A DNA stretch of 29,320 nucleotides from CAZISM01 sp964541895 (GTDB lineage Bacteria > Zhuqueibacterota > Zhuqueibacteria > Residuimicrobiales > Residuimicrobiaceae): contig CAZISM010000068.1 in assembly GCA_964541895.1 (NCBI GenBank), positions 1 through 29,320 on the forward strand. Direction: 5' to 3'. Positions within the stretch are counted from its first letter, which is position 1. Every line of letters starts with the position of its first letter. Below the pieces are notes generated by a model. It was not told the DNA's origin and ran no database searches. It saw only the letters and a list, made by a program, of their open reading frames with translations. Positions 15,120-22,995 of the stretch are shown piece after piece. The position numbers and the translations under genes were made by a program.

Positions 15120-17357
15120 TTAGAAAGTAAGCGTGAATCCAAACGTCGGCAATAACGGTAATTGGGTATAGTCTTTGACCGTAGCCGGGTTATTGGCGAC
15201 CTGATAATAGCGATACCAGACGTTTTTATGGTTGTAGGCATTGACGACCTGGATAAAGATCTCGGCCGGAAGCTTGAACAGGCGCGTGGTATAATAGAGA
15301 CCCAGATCCAGGCGATGATACGCCGGCAGGCGATAAAAATTCTTTTTGCCCTCCAGCACTTCATAATGAGTTGTGCCGTCCGAATTCAGGACCAGGTACC
15401 GGGCCGTGGCTTCGGTATAGGGCTGGCCGGAACCGTATTTAAATGCCACGTTCAAGCGCCATTTTCCGCTCAGTTGATAATCTTCGATCAACGTAAAGCT
15501 GTGCCGGCGGTCATAGGTTGGGTAATATTCCTCGCCAAAATTGTAGTCGTCCACCTGTTTTTTCGTCCAGCTCAACGAATACCCCAGCCAGCCCTGCAGT
15601 CCCCAAAAGGAATTGCGCACATAGATGTCGGCGCCATAAGATTTGCCCCGGCCGGAGTAAAAATTCTGCGCGGTGGTCTGATGTTCCAGCGATTCGTCAC
15701 CACCGCGAAAGGTGCGGTATTCGGCGATATGATCGTATTTTTTGTAATAGCCTTCTATATTGATGGAAAAGGATCGTTTATTGTCGTAATTCACTCCGAT
15801 GATGTAATGATCGGCCGCACCCGGTTTGAAGGTGCGATCGACCGGGAACCACATATCGGCAAAACTCATGCCCTCCTGAGTCACCTGATTGAGGAACTGA
15901 TGGTAACGTCCATAGCTGGCGGTCACATCCCATTGCTCGGTCAGCAGTCGTTTGTAGGATACTCGTGGCCCCAGGCGCATATAGTCGCCGTCGCTGTAAT
16001 ATTCCGCTCGCACTCCGGTCTGAAAAATATTCAGAGCTTTCCACTTGAAATTGTCCTGGAAAAACAGAGCGCCATACCTGCCGGAAAAGTCATTCTTGTA
16101 CTTGTTGTCGACGATGTCATAGTTCAGTTTAAAATCGAGCTCCTTGCCTTCAAAGCCGAAATCCATGGCATGAACACTGCTGGGCGACCAGGTCAATTGC
16201 CCTTTCACGGCCAGATCCTCGATACTGTTGGTCTGGCCAAAACTCACTTTGTCGAATTTGACGTTGGTGTCGCTGGTGAACCGGCTGCCGGCCAGCACAA
16301 AGTGGCTGAACAGTTTGGGCGAGAACAGATGCGTCCATTGCGTGCTGAAGGTTTTATTGCCCCAGTCCAGCTTGATTTTCGTATCCCGCTCAGACATGTC
16401 CAGAATATCGTTGCCGATGTAAAAACTGGCGCTGGCCAGGTTGTTCTTGTCGATGTCAAAGTTGATGCGGGCATGGCCGTCATAGAAATAGTAGGGCAGA
16501 TCCTGCTTGACCATTTTCGACGCCGCCTCCAGGTAGGTGCGCCGCCCGGAGATCATCCAGGACCCTTTTTTCCACGGTCCCTCCAGGGTCGTCGTACCAC
16601 TCAACAAACTGAGCCGGGCCACACCGTGCACCTCTTCCCGATTGCCCTCTTTATTAAATACATTCAGCACCGAGGAGAGACGGCCGCCGTAGACCGCCGG
16701 AAAACCACCCTTGAGCAACTCGACCGATTTCACGGCATCGGTGTTGAATGTGCTGAAAAAGCCGAACATATGATTGGGATTGTACACATCAATCTGATCG
16801 AGCAAAATCAGGTTCTGGTCCGGGCTGCCGCCGCGAATGTAAAGCCCGGCGGAAAAATCTGAAAGCGTAGCCACACCCGGCAGCATCTGCATGGCGCGAA
16901 AAAGATCCGGTTCCGCCACCTGCGGAATATAACGCAATTGCGGCGTCTCCACCATGATCTGGCTGGGCTTGATCTCGCTGTCTCCTTTTTCCCGCTGTGC
17001 CTTGACCGTCACTTCCGAAAGCTGGATGGATTCCGGTTCCAGCGAAACATTCAATTCGATGTCGTCCTCCTCGGCGAGCGTCTGCTCGATGGCCGCCATT
17101 TTATAACCGATCAAACGAAAACAAATCTTAAACGTGCCGGCCGGTAATTTCGGCAACACATAATATCCCTTCATATTGGTGATGACGCCGATTTTGCTAT
17201 CCTGCAACCAGACGTTGGCCATGATGAGGGGCTCTCTGCTGCTTTTTTCACGCACAAAACCATGCAGGTTGGCCGCCATAGAACGGCCGGCAAAACCGGC
17301 TTGAAGAAGAAAAAGCACCACCATTGCCAACCGGCGCATCTTTGCATTCCTTTTCAT
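15120..17357 (-). CDS. TonB-dependent outer-membrane receptor
   Basis: This 745-residue protein has a signal peptide (MRRLAMVVLFLLQAGFAGRSMAA) and a carboxypeptidase-regulatory-like beta-sandwich (about 30-110: LHGFVREKSSREPLIMANVW, GYYVLPKLPAGTF). The plug follows (about 125-230: AMQMLPGVATLSDFSAGLYIRGG, NLILLDQIDVYNP, SVELLKGGFPAVYGGRLSSV), then a 22-strand-type barrel ending TFGFTLTF with terminal Phe. It transports a ligand across the outer membrane using TonB energy. It is not a SusC-length protein and no SusD is present; the partner is the DUF4249-like lipoprotein. GGAG before ATG 17357 sets the start; the ORF can be read back to 17456 but that part lacks sense. A Fur-like box upstream hints at iron or siderophore uptake rather than pectin oligomers. 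Confidence 0.92.
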   Translation of the reverse strand: MKRNAKMRRLAMVVLFLLQAGFAGRSMAANLHGFVREKSSREPLIMANVWLQDSKIGVITNMKGYYVLPKLPAGTFKICFRLIGYKMAAIEQTLAEEDDIELNVSLEPESIQLSEVTVKAQREKGDSEIKPSQIMVETPQLRYIPQVAEPDLFRAMQMLPGVATLSDFSAGLYIRGGSPDQNLILLDQIDVYNPNHMFGFFSTFNTDAVKSVELLKGGFPAVYGGRLSSVLNVFNKEGNREEVHGVARLSLLSGTTTLEGPWKKGSWMISGRRTYLEAASKMVKQDLPYYFYDGHARINFDIDKNNLASASFYIGNDILDMSERDTKIKLDWGNKTFSTQWTHLFSPKLFSHFVLAGSRFTSDTNVKFDKVSFGQTNSIEDLAVKGQLTWSPSSVHAMDFGFEGKELDFKLNYDIVDNKYKNDFSGRYGALFFQDNFKWKALNIFQTGVRAEYYSDGDYMRLGPRVSYKRLLTEQWDVTASYGRYHQFLNQVTQEGMSFADMWFPVDRTFKPGAADHYIIGVNYDNKRSFSINIEGYYKKYDHIAEYRTFRGGDESLEHQTTAQNFYSGRGKSYGADIYVRNSFWGLQGWLGYSLSWTKKQVDDYNFGEEYYPTYDRRHSFTLIEDYQLSGKWRLNVAFKYGSGQPYTEATARYLVLNSDGTTHYEVLEGKKNFYRLPAYHRLDLGLYYTTRLFKLPAEIFIQVVNAYNHKNVWYRYYQVANNPATVKDYTQLPLLPTFGFTLTF

Positions 17358-17462
17358 GTACTCTCCTTTTTGATCTGTAAACGGCTTGACCAGACTGGCA
17401 CCAACTCCGCAACTAGCATGCCATTCGCAGTATGAATAACTGCGTTGCTCCAACACGTTAAT

Positions 17463-17491
17463 TTATAAAGCAATAGGTCAGCATCAGCCAA
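17463..17491 (-). promoter_or_regulatory. Possible promoter of the TonB receptor operon
   Basis: On the minus strand: TTGGCT (17491-17486), a 17-bp spacer, TTATAA (17468-17463), about 106 bp before ATG 17357. The -35 abuts the Fur-like box. Confidence 0.4.
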
Positions 17492-17503
17492 TGAGAATCA
17501 TTT
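17490..17503. promoter_or_regulatory. Fur-like box upstream of the TonB receptor
   Basis: AATGAGAATCATTT contains the dyad AATGA-GAA-TCATT and matches the core of the classical Fur box (ATGATAATCATT) at 11 of 12 positions. It overlaps the proposed -35, where repression would be effective. The match drops outside the core, so a related Fur-family regulator is also possible. Confidence 0.45.
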
Positions 17504-17531
17504 CAAGAGTCATGTTGTTTTTTTTCACACT

Positions 17532-17548
17532 GTATATTTTTTGCAATA
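17532..17548 (+). repeat. 17-bp inverted repeat, left copy
   Basis: GTATATTTTTTGCAATA is the exact reverse complement of 17662-17678, 113 bp away. It lies about 175 bp upstream of the TonB receptor start and about 230 bp before the sigma54 promoter. Confidence 0.8.
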
Positions 17549-17661
17549 GACAGGCTGAAGAAACCTATGCATAAGATAAATAATATCAATGCGAGAAAAG
17601 CGGGCTTTGGCCGAATTTATATCTTATTGCATTATTTATTAATAATATTATGCTTAACAAG

Positions 17662-17678
17662 TATTGCAAAAAATATAC
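17662..17678 (-). repeat. 17-bp inverted repeat, right copy
   Basis: TATTGCAAAAAATATAC is an exact partner of 17532-17548. Its centre is about 117 bp upstream of the predicted sigma54 start point, a typical distance for an enhancer-binding-protein site. A third partial copy (TATTGCA) occurs at 17625-17631. Confidence 0.8.
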
Positions 17679-17760
17679 TCTCTCGAAATCAATTACCAAA
17701 CCAATATTCACAACTATCTGTAAAATATAGGCCGAAACACAACGGCCACCCCCACCATGC

Positions 17761-17776
17761 TGGCATTGTAGTTGCC
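17761..17776 (+). promoter_or_regulatory. Sigma54 (-24/-12) promoter of the Omp85-DUF4390-NtrYX operon
   Basis: TGGCATTGTAGTTGCC has GG (17762-17763) and GC (17774-17775) separated by exactly 10 bp, with TGGCA and TTGC both intact. It misses the consensus (TGGCACG-N4-TTGCW) only at CG and the last W. It points at the operon that encodes a sigma54 activator, with a predicted start near 17787 and a leader of about 127 nt. Confidence 0.65.
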
Positions 17777-17913
17777 TCTATATATCAGAGAACCCATAAC
17801 ACAAACATCTTGCGAAAGGAACGGTTTTCTCTTACATTTATTTGCTTCCAGCCTGGCGTCGGCAATACTCTGGCCCATGAACAATTGCACCGGCTCCATG
17901 GAGGAATTGCTCC

Positions 17914-19269
17914 GTGTCACAAGGGATCACCGTTGTGAAAACGAAAATGAAAATTATGCTGATGCTGTTCGTTGTGCTTTTGCAGATCCCGCCCGGCTTT
18001 GCCGGCGAGATGGATTCCGCAGCGAATCATGCCAACCTGGTGGTGGAGAGCATCGAGATCTCCGGCGCTACCAAGACACGGCATACCGTCATTCTCAAAC
18101 ATATGTCGTTCGCTCCGGGCGATTCAATCAATGCCGATATCATCGCGGCTGATTTGCAAACCCTGAAACTGACCAAATTTTTCAAGCAGGTGGATATTTT
18201 CACCCGACCGGGAAACGAACGCGGCCATGTGATCGTGGAAATTTCGGTACAAGAACGCTGGTTTCCCAGTTTTCATTTTGAGGGCGGCCACACCGAGCTG
18301 GATGGCTGGTATATATCGCCGCTGGCCTTGCGCTTTGACAATCTGCTTGGCCTTGGCTATCACACCGGCCTGAAAACCTATGTCAGCGAAAATTGCGCCG
18401 GTCTTAATTTCTTTCACGCCAATGACCGGTTCCTCAATCCGGCGTTGCAATACTATTTCGAAGTATCGGTCGTCGGCCGTGTCTGTCCACACTATGTCGA
18501 CAATACGCTCTACAGCCAGTTGCTGGCGGTCACGTCAACTCAGCTGAATCTCACCCCGGCCAAAGCCATACCCCGCCTGACAGTAGGCATCGGCGTCCAA
18601 AAAATGTATCCGGAAAAACACATGACCGAATTTGCAGGCTCGGAAACGGTGAAATACGAGCTGCCTGCTGAAATCGCCGCCGCCAGCATCACCACCACGG
18701 CGTTGCGGCTGAACCTCACCCTTTCCCGCGATACCAGGAACCATACCCTTTATCCGACACAGGGCTTTTGGGGACGCCTGGTGCTCGACCGGGTCACGGA
18801 ATTGGACCATGCGGCCTATCGATACAGCAAAGGGCTTCTGGATGCCCGTATTTATCGAACCGTTCACGGCCGCAGTGTAGCAGCAGCGCGAATCAAACTG
18901 GCGACCACAGAACCGGCGGCGCCGTTCCATGACCGCTTTTACCTGGGCGGCGTCTACTCGGTGCGCGGCTACGAAGAGTATACACTGACACCCGTCGGCT
19001 GGGGAACACAACTGGCGTTGTTCAATATGGAGTACCGCTTTCCCCTGCATCAGACCAATTTCCCGAACCATCGCTGGACCGCGGTCTTTTTCCTTGATTC
19101 CGGCGCCATTCGCAAATCCGGCAACGAAGACGCTGTCCGGTTTTATCATTCGCTGGGTGTCGGCCTGTGCATTCGGCTGCCGATTATCGGCCTGTTGCGC
19201 CTGGATTGCGGCATACCCCTGACCAGAAAACCGGTCAGGTTCACGACCACCAGCGGAAGTATGTTCTGA
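17914..19269 (+). CDS. Omp85/BamA-superfamily outer-membrane protein with one POTRA domain
   Basis: This 451-residue protein has an N-terminal signal (MLMLFVVLLQIPPGFAG) and one POTRA domain (about 42-115: LVVESIEISGATKTRHTVILKHM, LQTLKLTKFFKQVDI, HVIVEISVQER). A 16-strand-type barrel follows, with the superfamily motif VRGY in FYLGGVYSVRGYEEYTL and a final aromatic F. BamA itself has five POTRAs and about 800 residues, so this is a short member, closer to small surface-antigen Omp85 proteins that insert, export or attach specific partners. The start is GTG 17914, with GGAGGA 8 nt upstream. GTG 17935 (AAGGGA upstream) is an alternative that also keeps the signal peptide. It is the first gene of a four-gene operon with a sigma54-type promoter; its stop overlaps the next start (TGATG). 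Confidence 0.85.
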   Translation: MSQGITVVKTKMKIMLMLFVVLLQIPPGFAGEMDSAANHANLVVESIEISGATKTRHTVILKHMSFAPGDSINADIIAADLQTLKLTKFFKQVDIFTRPGNERGHVIVEISVQERWFPSFHFEGGHTELDGWYISPLALRFDNLLGLGYHTGLKTYVSENCAGLNFFHANDRFLNPALQYYFEVSVVGRVCPHYVDNTLYSQLLAVTSTQLNLTPAKAIPRLTVGIGVQKMYPEKHMTEFAGSETVKYELPAEIAAASITTTALRLNLTLSRDTRNHTLYPTQGFWGRLVLDRVTELDHAAYRYSKGLLDARIYRTVHGRSVAAARIKLATTEPAAPFHDRFYLGGVYSVRGYEEYTLTPVGWGTQLALFNMEYRFPLHQTNFPNHRWTAVFFLDSGAIRKSGNEDAVRFYHSLGVGLCIRLPIIGLLRLDCGIPLTRKPVRFTTTSGSMF

Positions 19270-19907
19270 TGATGAAAAAAAACTGCCTCATTTCGCTCCT
19301 GTTCCTCGTCACGCTGGTCCGGGCACAATTCTCCATCACCCGGATTGAACCCGGTGTGGACCAGCACCGGCTCTGCGTGACCGTGCGGATGCAAAACGCC
19401 CTCTCCATCAAGATTGAAGAAACCATCCGCAGCGGATTGCCGGCCCTGATGGACGTGCGCATCCTGTTGCGCGATGAGATGCGAAAGGACATAAGCAGAC
19501 AAACCATCACCTACCGGATTCAATGCGACGTTTGGAAGGAAGAATACCGCATCGAACAATCAGAGGAACGTTGGCTCTTTACCTCGTTTGACAGCGTTAA
19601 ACTATATTTTCAAACCCTTCACCGTCTCCCGGTGATCAACCTCGACGATTTGAATGCCGCGCTGAAATACCAGATATGGATTCAGGCGGAGGTTATGCCC
19701 ATCTCTAAACACCAGAGCGACAAAATCAGGGAGTGGCTGGTGGAATCCGATGTGGAAGACGCTGAGCGCACCAGGGATCAGCGCAACCCGGCCGTTCACA
19801 TCAGTCTGTCCAATCTGATCGGCTCTGTGTTCAGCAGAGAGAAAAAACGCGAACTGGAAACCGAATGGCGGCATAGCGAGTTCTTTTCCCCTGCGAGCGT
19901 GCGATGA
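19269..19907 (+). CDS. DUF4390-like secreted protein
   Basis: This 212-residue protein starts at ATG 19269 (or 19272), overlapping the Omp85 stop by one base. A short signal peptide (KKNCLISLLFLVTLVRA) is followed by a beta-strand-rich body: LSIKIEETIRSGLPALMDVRILLRDEMRKD, QTITYRIQCDVWKEEYRIE, LDDLNAALKYQIWIQAEVMPIS. The pattern of a basic/acidic strand after 'SGLP', a 'Y.i..DvW...Y.I' strand and a late 'Y.i...a.v.pi' strand resembles DUF4390. In several Proteobacteria that family is encoded directly before NtrY/NtrX-type two-component genes, the same position as here. It probably sits in the periplasm and might feed information to the kinase; that is inference. The downstream kinase start overlaps its stop (ATGA), indicating coupling. 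Confidence 0.6.
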   Translation: MMKKNCLISLLFLVTLVRAQFSITRIEPGVDQHRLCVTVRMQNALSIKIEETIRSGLPALMDVRILLRDEMRKDISRQTITYRIQCDVWKEEYRIEQSEERWLFTSFDSVKLYFQTLHRLPVINLDDLNAALKYQIWIQAEVMPISKHQSDKIREWLVESDVEDAERTRDQRNPAVHISLSNLIGSVFSREKKRELETEWRHSEFFSPASVR

Positions 19908-21388
19908 AAAAGCTCAAGACCAAAATTATTCTCCTGTTCATGGTCATCGCCATTTTGCCGGCCATACCCATGGCCCTGGTAGTGAACAGTATGATAAAAC
20001 GCAGCGTCGGTTTCGGGGTCAATGCCAAGGTGACCCGGGCGCTGCAAGGATCGCTGGGTTTGTACCGCGAGAAGTATGCCTCCTATCGCCGCGACCTTTT
20101 GCAGGCCCTGACCGAGTGGCAGGAGGTGGCGGACCAGGAACAACTTCTCTGGGCCAGATCGCGGCAACTGGAGCAGGTGGAAATTCTATCTCAACGCAAG
20201 CAAAGCCTGCACCGTCTTTTTCCATCGGACACGACGGACACGCCGGCCTCCGCAGAGTTATTCCTGCGCAAGGATCCGGAAGCCGGACTGTTGGCGCTGG
20301 ATCTGACCGTCGGCCGCATGATGCAGGTCGGCAGAGCCTATGTGAACAGCAACGGGGACAGCCAGTATGTCGTTCTGACCAGACTGCTGCCGGAAAAATT
20401 CGTTACTGACGCCGCCCAGGTTCGTGAGGTTCTGCAGCTCTACCGAACCCTTGATTTTGTGCTCAACGATGTTCATCGGGCCTTTATCCTCTCCTTTCTG
20501 ATTGTGTATCTTCCAGTACTGGCGGTGGCCATTGCCGCTGCGATTTATTTTTCCAACAGAATCACCGCCCCACTGAGTCATCTGGCCCTGGCTACGGAAC
20601 AGGTAGCGGCCGGCAACTGGAACAGCTCCATTCCGGAACACGGCCGCGATGAAGTCAGCCAGGTGATACACGCCTTTAACCGCATGGTGGGCCAGCTGCA
20701 GGAAAACCAGGAAAGGCTCGTATCGCTGGAAAAGATGGCGACCTGGCGCGAGATCGCCCGCGTGCTCGCCCATGAGATCAAAAATCCGCTGACGCCGATT
20801 CAATTGACGATCCAGCAACTTAGAGACAAATACGACGGCCCTGATCCGAACTACCGGCAGCTGCTGTTCGATTGCACGGATATTATCCACGACGAAGTGG
20901 AATCGCTGCGCATTCTGGTGCACGAATTCAGCGATTTTGCCCGTATGCCGGCGATGCAGAAAGAAATGGCGCAGATTGTTGATGTGATCAATGAAGCGGT
21001 TCGGCTGTTCAGCACCTATGCCATTACCGTTCACCCCGCTTCGGTGCCGGAATTTCCCCTGGATGCCGAAAAGATGCGCCGCGTTTTTATTAATCTGCTC
21101 GAAAATGCCGTTGCCGCCGCAGACGTCCAACGCCGCGTAGATATCCGCGTGACCTTGCTGTCCTCACAGGTACAGGTGCAGGTATCGGATAACGGACCCG
21201 GCATTGCTCCGCATCTTTTGCAGCGGATTTTTGAACCTTACTTTACCACCAAACATCGCGGTATGGGTCTGGGATTGGCTGTGGCAAAAAAAGTGATCGA
21301 AGAACACGGCGGTAAAATATCAGCCGCCAACACAGCGGAAGGCGGTGGCGTCTTTACGATACTTTTGCCGATCCACCCTCCGGCATGA
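19904..21388 (+). CDS. NtrY-like membrane sensor histidine kinase
   Basis: This 494-residue kinase has TM1 at about residues 6-28, a periplasmic domain of about 165 residues with no recognised ligand motif, TM2 at about 193-216 and a HAMP linker at about 217-270. The DHp helix carries phospho-acceptor His 290 in MATWREIARVLAHEIKNPLTPIQ, the NtrY-type H-box. The ATPase domain has NLLENAVAA (N-box), DNGPGIA (G1) and GMGLGLAV (G2), so it looks catalytically complete. There is no PAS domain between HAMP and DHp, unlike many NtrY proteins. The ATG overlaps the preceding stop by 4 bp. Its partner is almost certainly the response regulator 76 bp downstream. The signal may concern envelope state, given the Omp85 and secreted neighbours. 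Confidence 0.9.
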   Translation: MKKLKTKIILLFMVIAILPAIPMALVVNSMIKRSVGFGVNAKVTRALQGSLGLYREKYASYRRDLLQALTEWQEVADQEQLLWARSRQLEQVEILSQRKQSLHRLFPSDTTDTPASAELFLRKDPEAGLLALDLTVGRMMQVGRAYVNSNGDSQYVVLTRLLPEKFVTDAAQVREVLQLYRTLDFVLNDVHRAFILSFLIVYLPVLAVAIAAAIYFSNRITAPLSHLALATEQVAAGNWNSSIPEHGRDEVSQVIHAFNRMVGQLQENQERLVSLEKMATWREIARVLAHEIKNPLTPIQLTIQQLRDKYDGPDPNYRQLLFDCTDIIHDEVESLRILVHEFSDFARMPAMQKEMAQIVDVINEAVRLFSTYAITVHPASVPEFPLDAEKMRRVFINLLENAVAAADVQRRVDIRVTLLSSQVQVQVSDNGPGIAPHLLQRIFEPYFTTKHRGMGLGLAVAKKVIEEHGGKISAANTAEGGGVFTILLPIHPPA

Positions 21389-21464
21389 TGCACACTCGGG
21401 ACGCCTTATTGCCATGCCCGGCGGCCCCGGCTGCGCATCCCTCCGCAATATGGGATGAGCGACT

Positions 21465-22832
21465 ATGACCAAAATATTACTGATCGATGATGAAAAAAAC
21501 ATCCGTCGTTCCATCCGCCTGATCCTGGAAGGAGAAGGCTACAGGTGCCAGGAAGCGGCCAATGGCCAGGAAGCCCTGGCACAGCAGGACGAGTGGGAAC
21601 CGGATCTGGTGGTGCTGGACCTGATGCTGCCCGATATGGATGGTCTGAACGTCCTGCGCGAAATCAGAAAACGTTCCGAACATACGGTGGTCATCATGAT
21701 CTCTGGACACGGCACGGTGCAGAACGCCATGGAAGCCGTACACCTGGGCGCTTATGACTTTATCGAAAAACCGGTCAGTAAGGAAAAGCTGCTGATGGCG
21801 GTGCGCCGCGGTCTGGAGAACCTGGCGCTGCAGACGGAAAATCGGACGCTGCGGCAACAGGTGGACGACCGGCATAAAATGATCGGCACCAGTCCGGCCT
21901 TGCAGCGCGTTCGCGACCAAATCGGCCGCGTCGCCCCCACCAACGTGCGCGTGCTCATCACCGGTGAGAGCGGCACCGGCAAGGAATTGGTGGCCCGGGC
22001 CATTCATGACGGCAGTGCGCAGAAAAACGGCCCTTTCATCAAAGTGAACTGCGCAGCCATTCCGGAAGAGTTGATTGAAGCAGAGTTGTTCGGCAGTGAA
22101 AAAGGCGCTTTCACCGGCTCCGTGGCCCGCACGAATGGTAAATTTCTTCTGGCCGACAATGGCACGCTGTTTCTGGACGAGGTGGCGGACATGAGCTTTA
22201 AGGCGCAGGCCAAGGTGCTACGGGTTCTGCAAGAAGGCGAGTTCGAACGCGTGGGCGGCCATGTAACCGTCAAGGTAAATGTACGCATCATTTCAGCCAC
22301 CAATAAAAATCTCGAACAGGAGGTCGAGGCCGGCCGTTTTCGCCGGGATTTATGGTATCGTCTGAATGTGGCGCCCATTCATATGCCGGCCCTGCGCGAA
22401 CGCCGGGAGGACCTACCCCTGCTGGTGGAACATTTTATCTCCCGGTACTGTTCGGCCAACGGATTTCGTACTAAAAAACTGGATCCCCGGGCGCTGGCCC
22501 AAATGCAAAAAATGGAATGGCTGGGCAACATCCGCGAATTGCAGAATCTCTGTGAACGCCTGGTCATCTTTTCGGGCGAAACGCACATCACCGAAAAGGA
22601 TTTGCCGTTCAGTGCGCACGCTACCGGCCCTATCGCCGTGCCTGTTTTTTCTGAAATCATGACCCTGAAAGCGTTGAAGGAAAAAACCGAAAAAGAGTAT
22701 ATTCTTCGGTTGCTGCAACAGACAGAATGGAACATAACCAAAACCGCAGCCCTGCTTGGCATCGAGCGCAGCAACCTGCATAAAAAGCTGACAGCTTATG
22801 CCCTGGAACGGCCGGATCAGGCTGCTCAATGA
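21465..22832 (+). CDS. NtrX/NtrC-family sigma54-dependent response regulator
   Basis: This 455-residue protein has a receiver domain (1-120; acidic pair at D8/D9, phospho-acceptor D52 in LDLMLPDMDG, K102). The AAA+ sigma54-activation domain (about 140-370) has Walker A GESGTGKE at 167-174, the sigma54-contact loop as GAFTGS at 214-219 and Walker B GTLFLDEV at 233-240. It also has the RFRRDLWYRLNV and EWLGNIRELQNLCERL signatures. A Fis-type helix-turn-helix at about 415-450 (EWNITKTAALLGIERSNLHKKL) completes it. It should activate RNA polymerase-sigma54 at promoters such as the -24/-12 site at 17761, which drives its own operon. The last residue of the GAFTGA loop is Ser, a conservative but notable change. 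It follows the kinase by 76 bp without a terminator. Confidence 0.93.
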   Translation: MTKILLIDDEKNIRRSIRLILEGEGYRCQEAANGQEALAQQDEWEPDLVVLDLMLPDMDGLNVLREIRKRSEHTVVIMISGHGTVQNAMEAVHLGAYDFIEKPVSKEKLLMAVRRGLENLALQTENRTLRQQVDDRHKMIGTSPALQRVRDQIGRVAPTNVRVLITGESGTGKELVARAIHDGSAQKNGPFIKVNCAAIPEELIEAELFGSEKGAFTGSVARTNGKFLLADNGTLFLDEVADMSFKAQAKVLRVLQEGEFERVGGHVTVKVNVRIISATNKNLEQEVEAGRFRRDLWYRLNVAPIHMPALRERREDLPLLVEHFISRYCSANGFRTKKLDPRALAQMQKMEWLGNIRELQNLCERLVIFSGETHITEKDLPFSAHATGPIAVPVFSEIMTLKALKEKTEKEYILRLLQQTEWNITKTAALLGIERSNLHKKLTAYALERPDQAAQ

Positions 22833-22995
22833 TTTCCTTTTATAAACGTAAAGATGACTGTTACACGTCGACTAACAGAATGGCGGTGCGATCAGAGCGG
22901 CAGCAATACAATACAGCCCTTCAACATATTGATAAGAAAGCGTTGAGCAGAATCAGATACTCCGGGATGCCGGCCCGTAAATCAGGAGGTTGTCA

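Larger units (their letters stand above)
17358..17913. other. Divergent regulatory region between the TonB receptor and the Omp85 operon
   Basis: These 556 bp are strikingly AT-rich at 17455-17740 compared with the flanking genes. They hold, left to right, a sigma70-like promoter and Fur-like box for the left operon, the 17-bp inverted repeat pair, and the sigma54 promoter for the right operon. An open frame at 17567-17938 has no ribosome site and no family resemblance, and I do not consider it a gene. Confidence 0.6.

Noticed and set aside
15162..16862. Long plus-strand open frame (566 codons) opposite the TonB receptor
   Set aside because: Antisense shadow of a clear receptor gene; no ribosome site, no signal peptide and no family resemblance.
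17532..17678. Small mobile element (MITE) defined by the 17-bp inverted repeats
   Set aside because: No flanking target-site duplication and no second copy in the window; regulatory sites fit the position better.
17567..17938. 123-codon plus-strand frame in the divergent control region
   Set aside because: AT-rich, no ribosome site, overlaps the Omp85 start and contains the sigma54 promoter.
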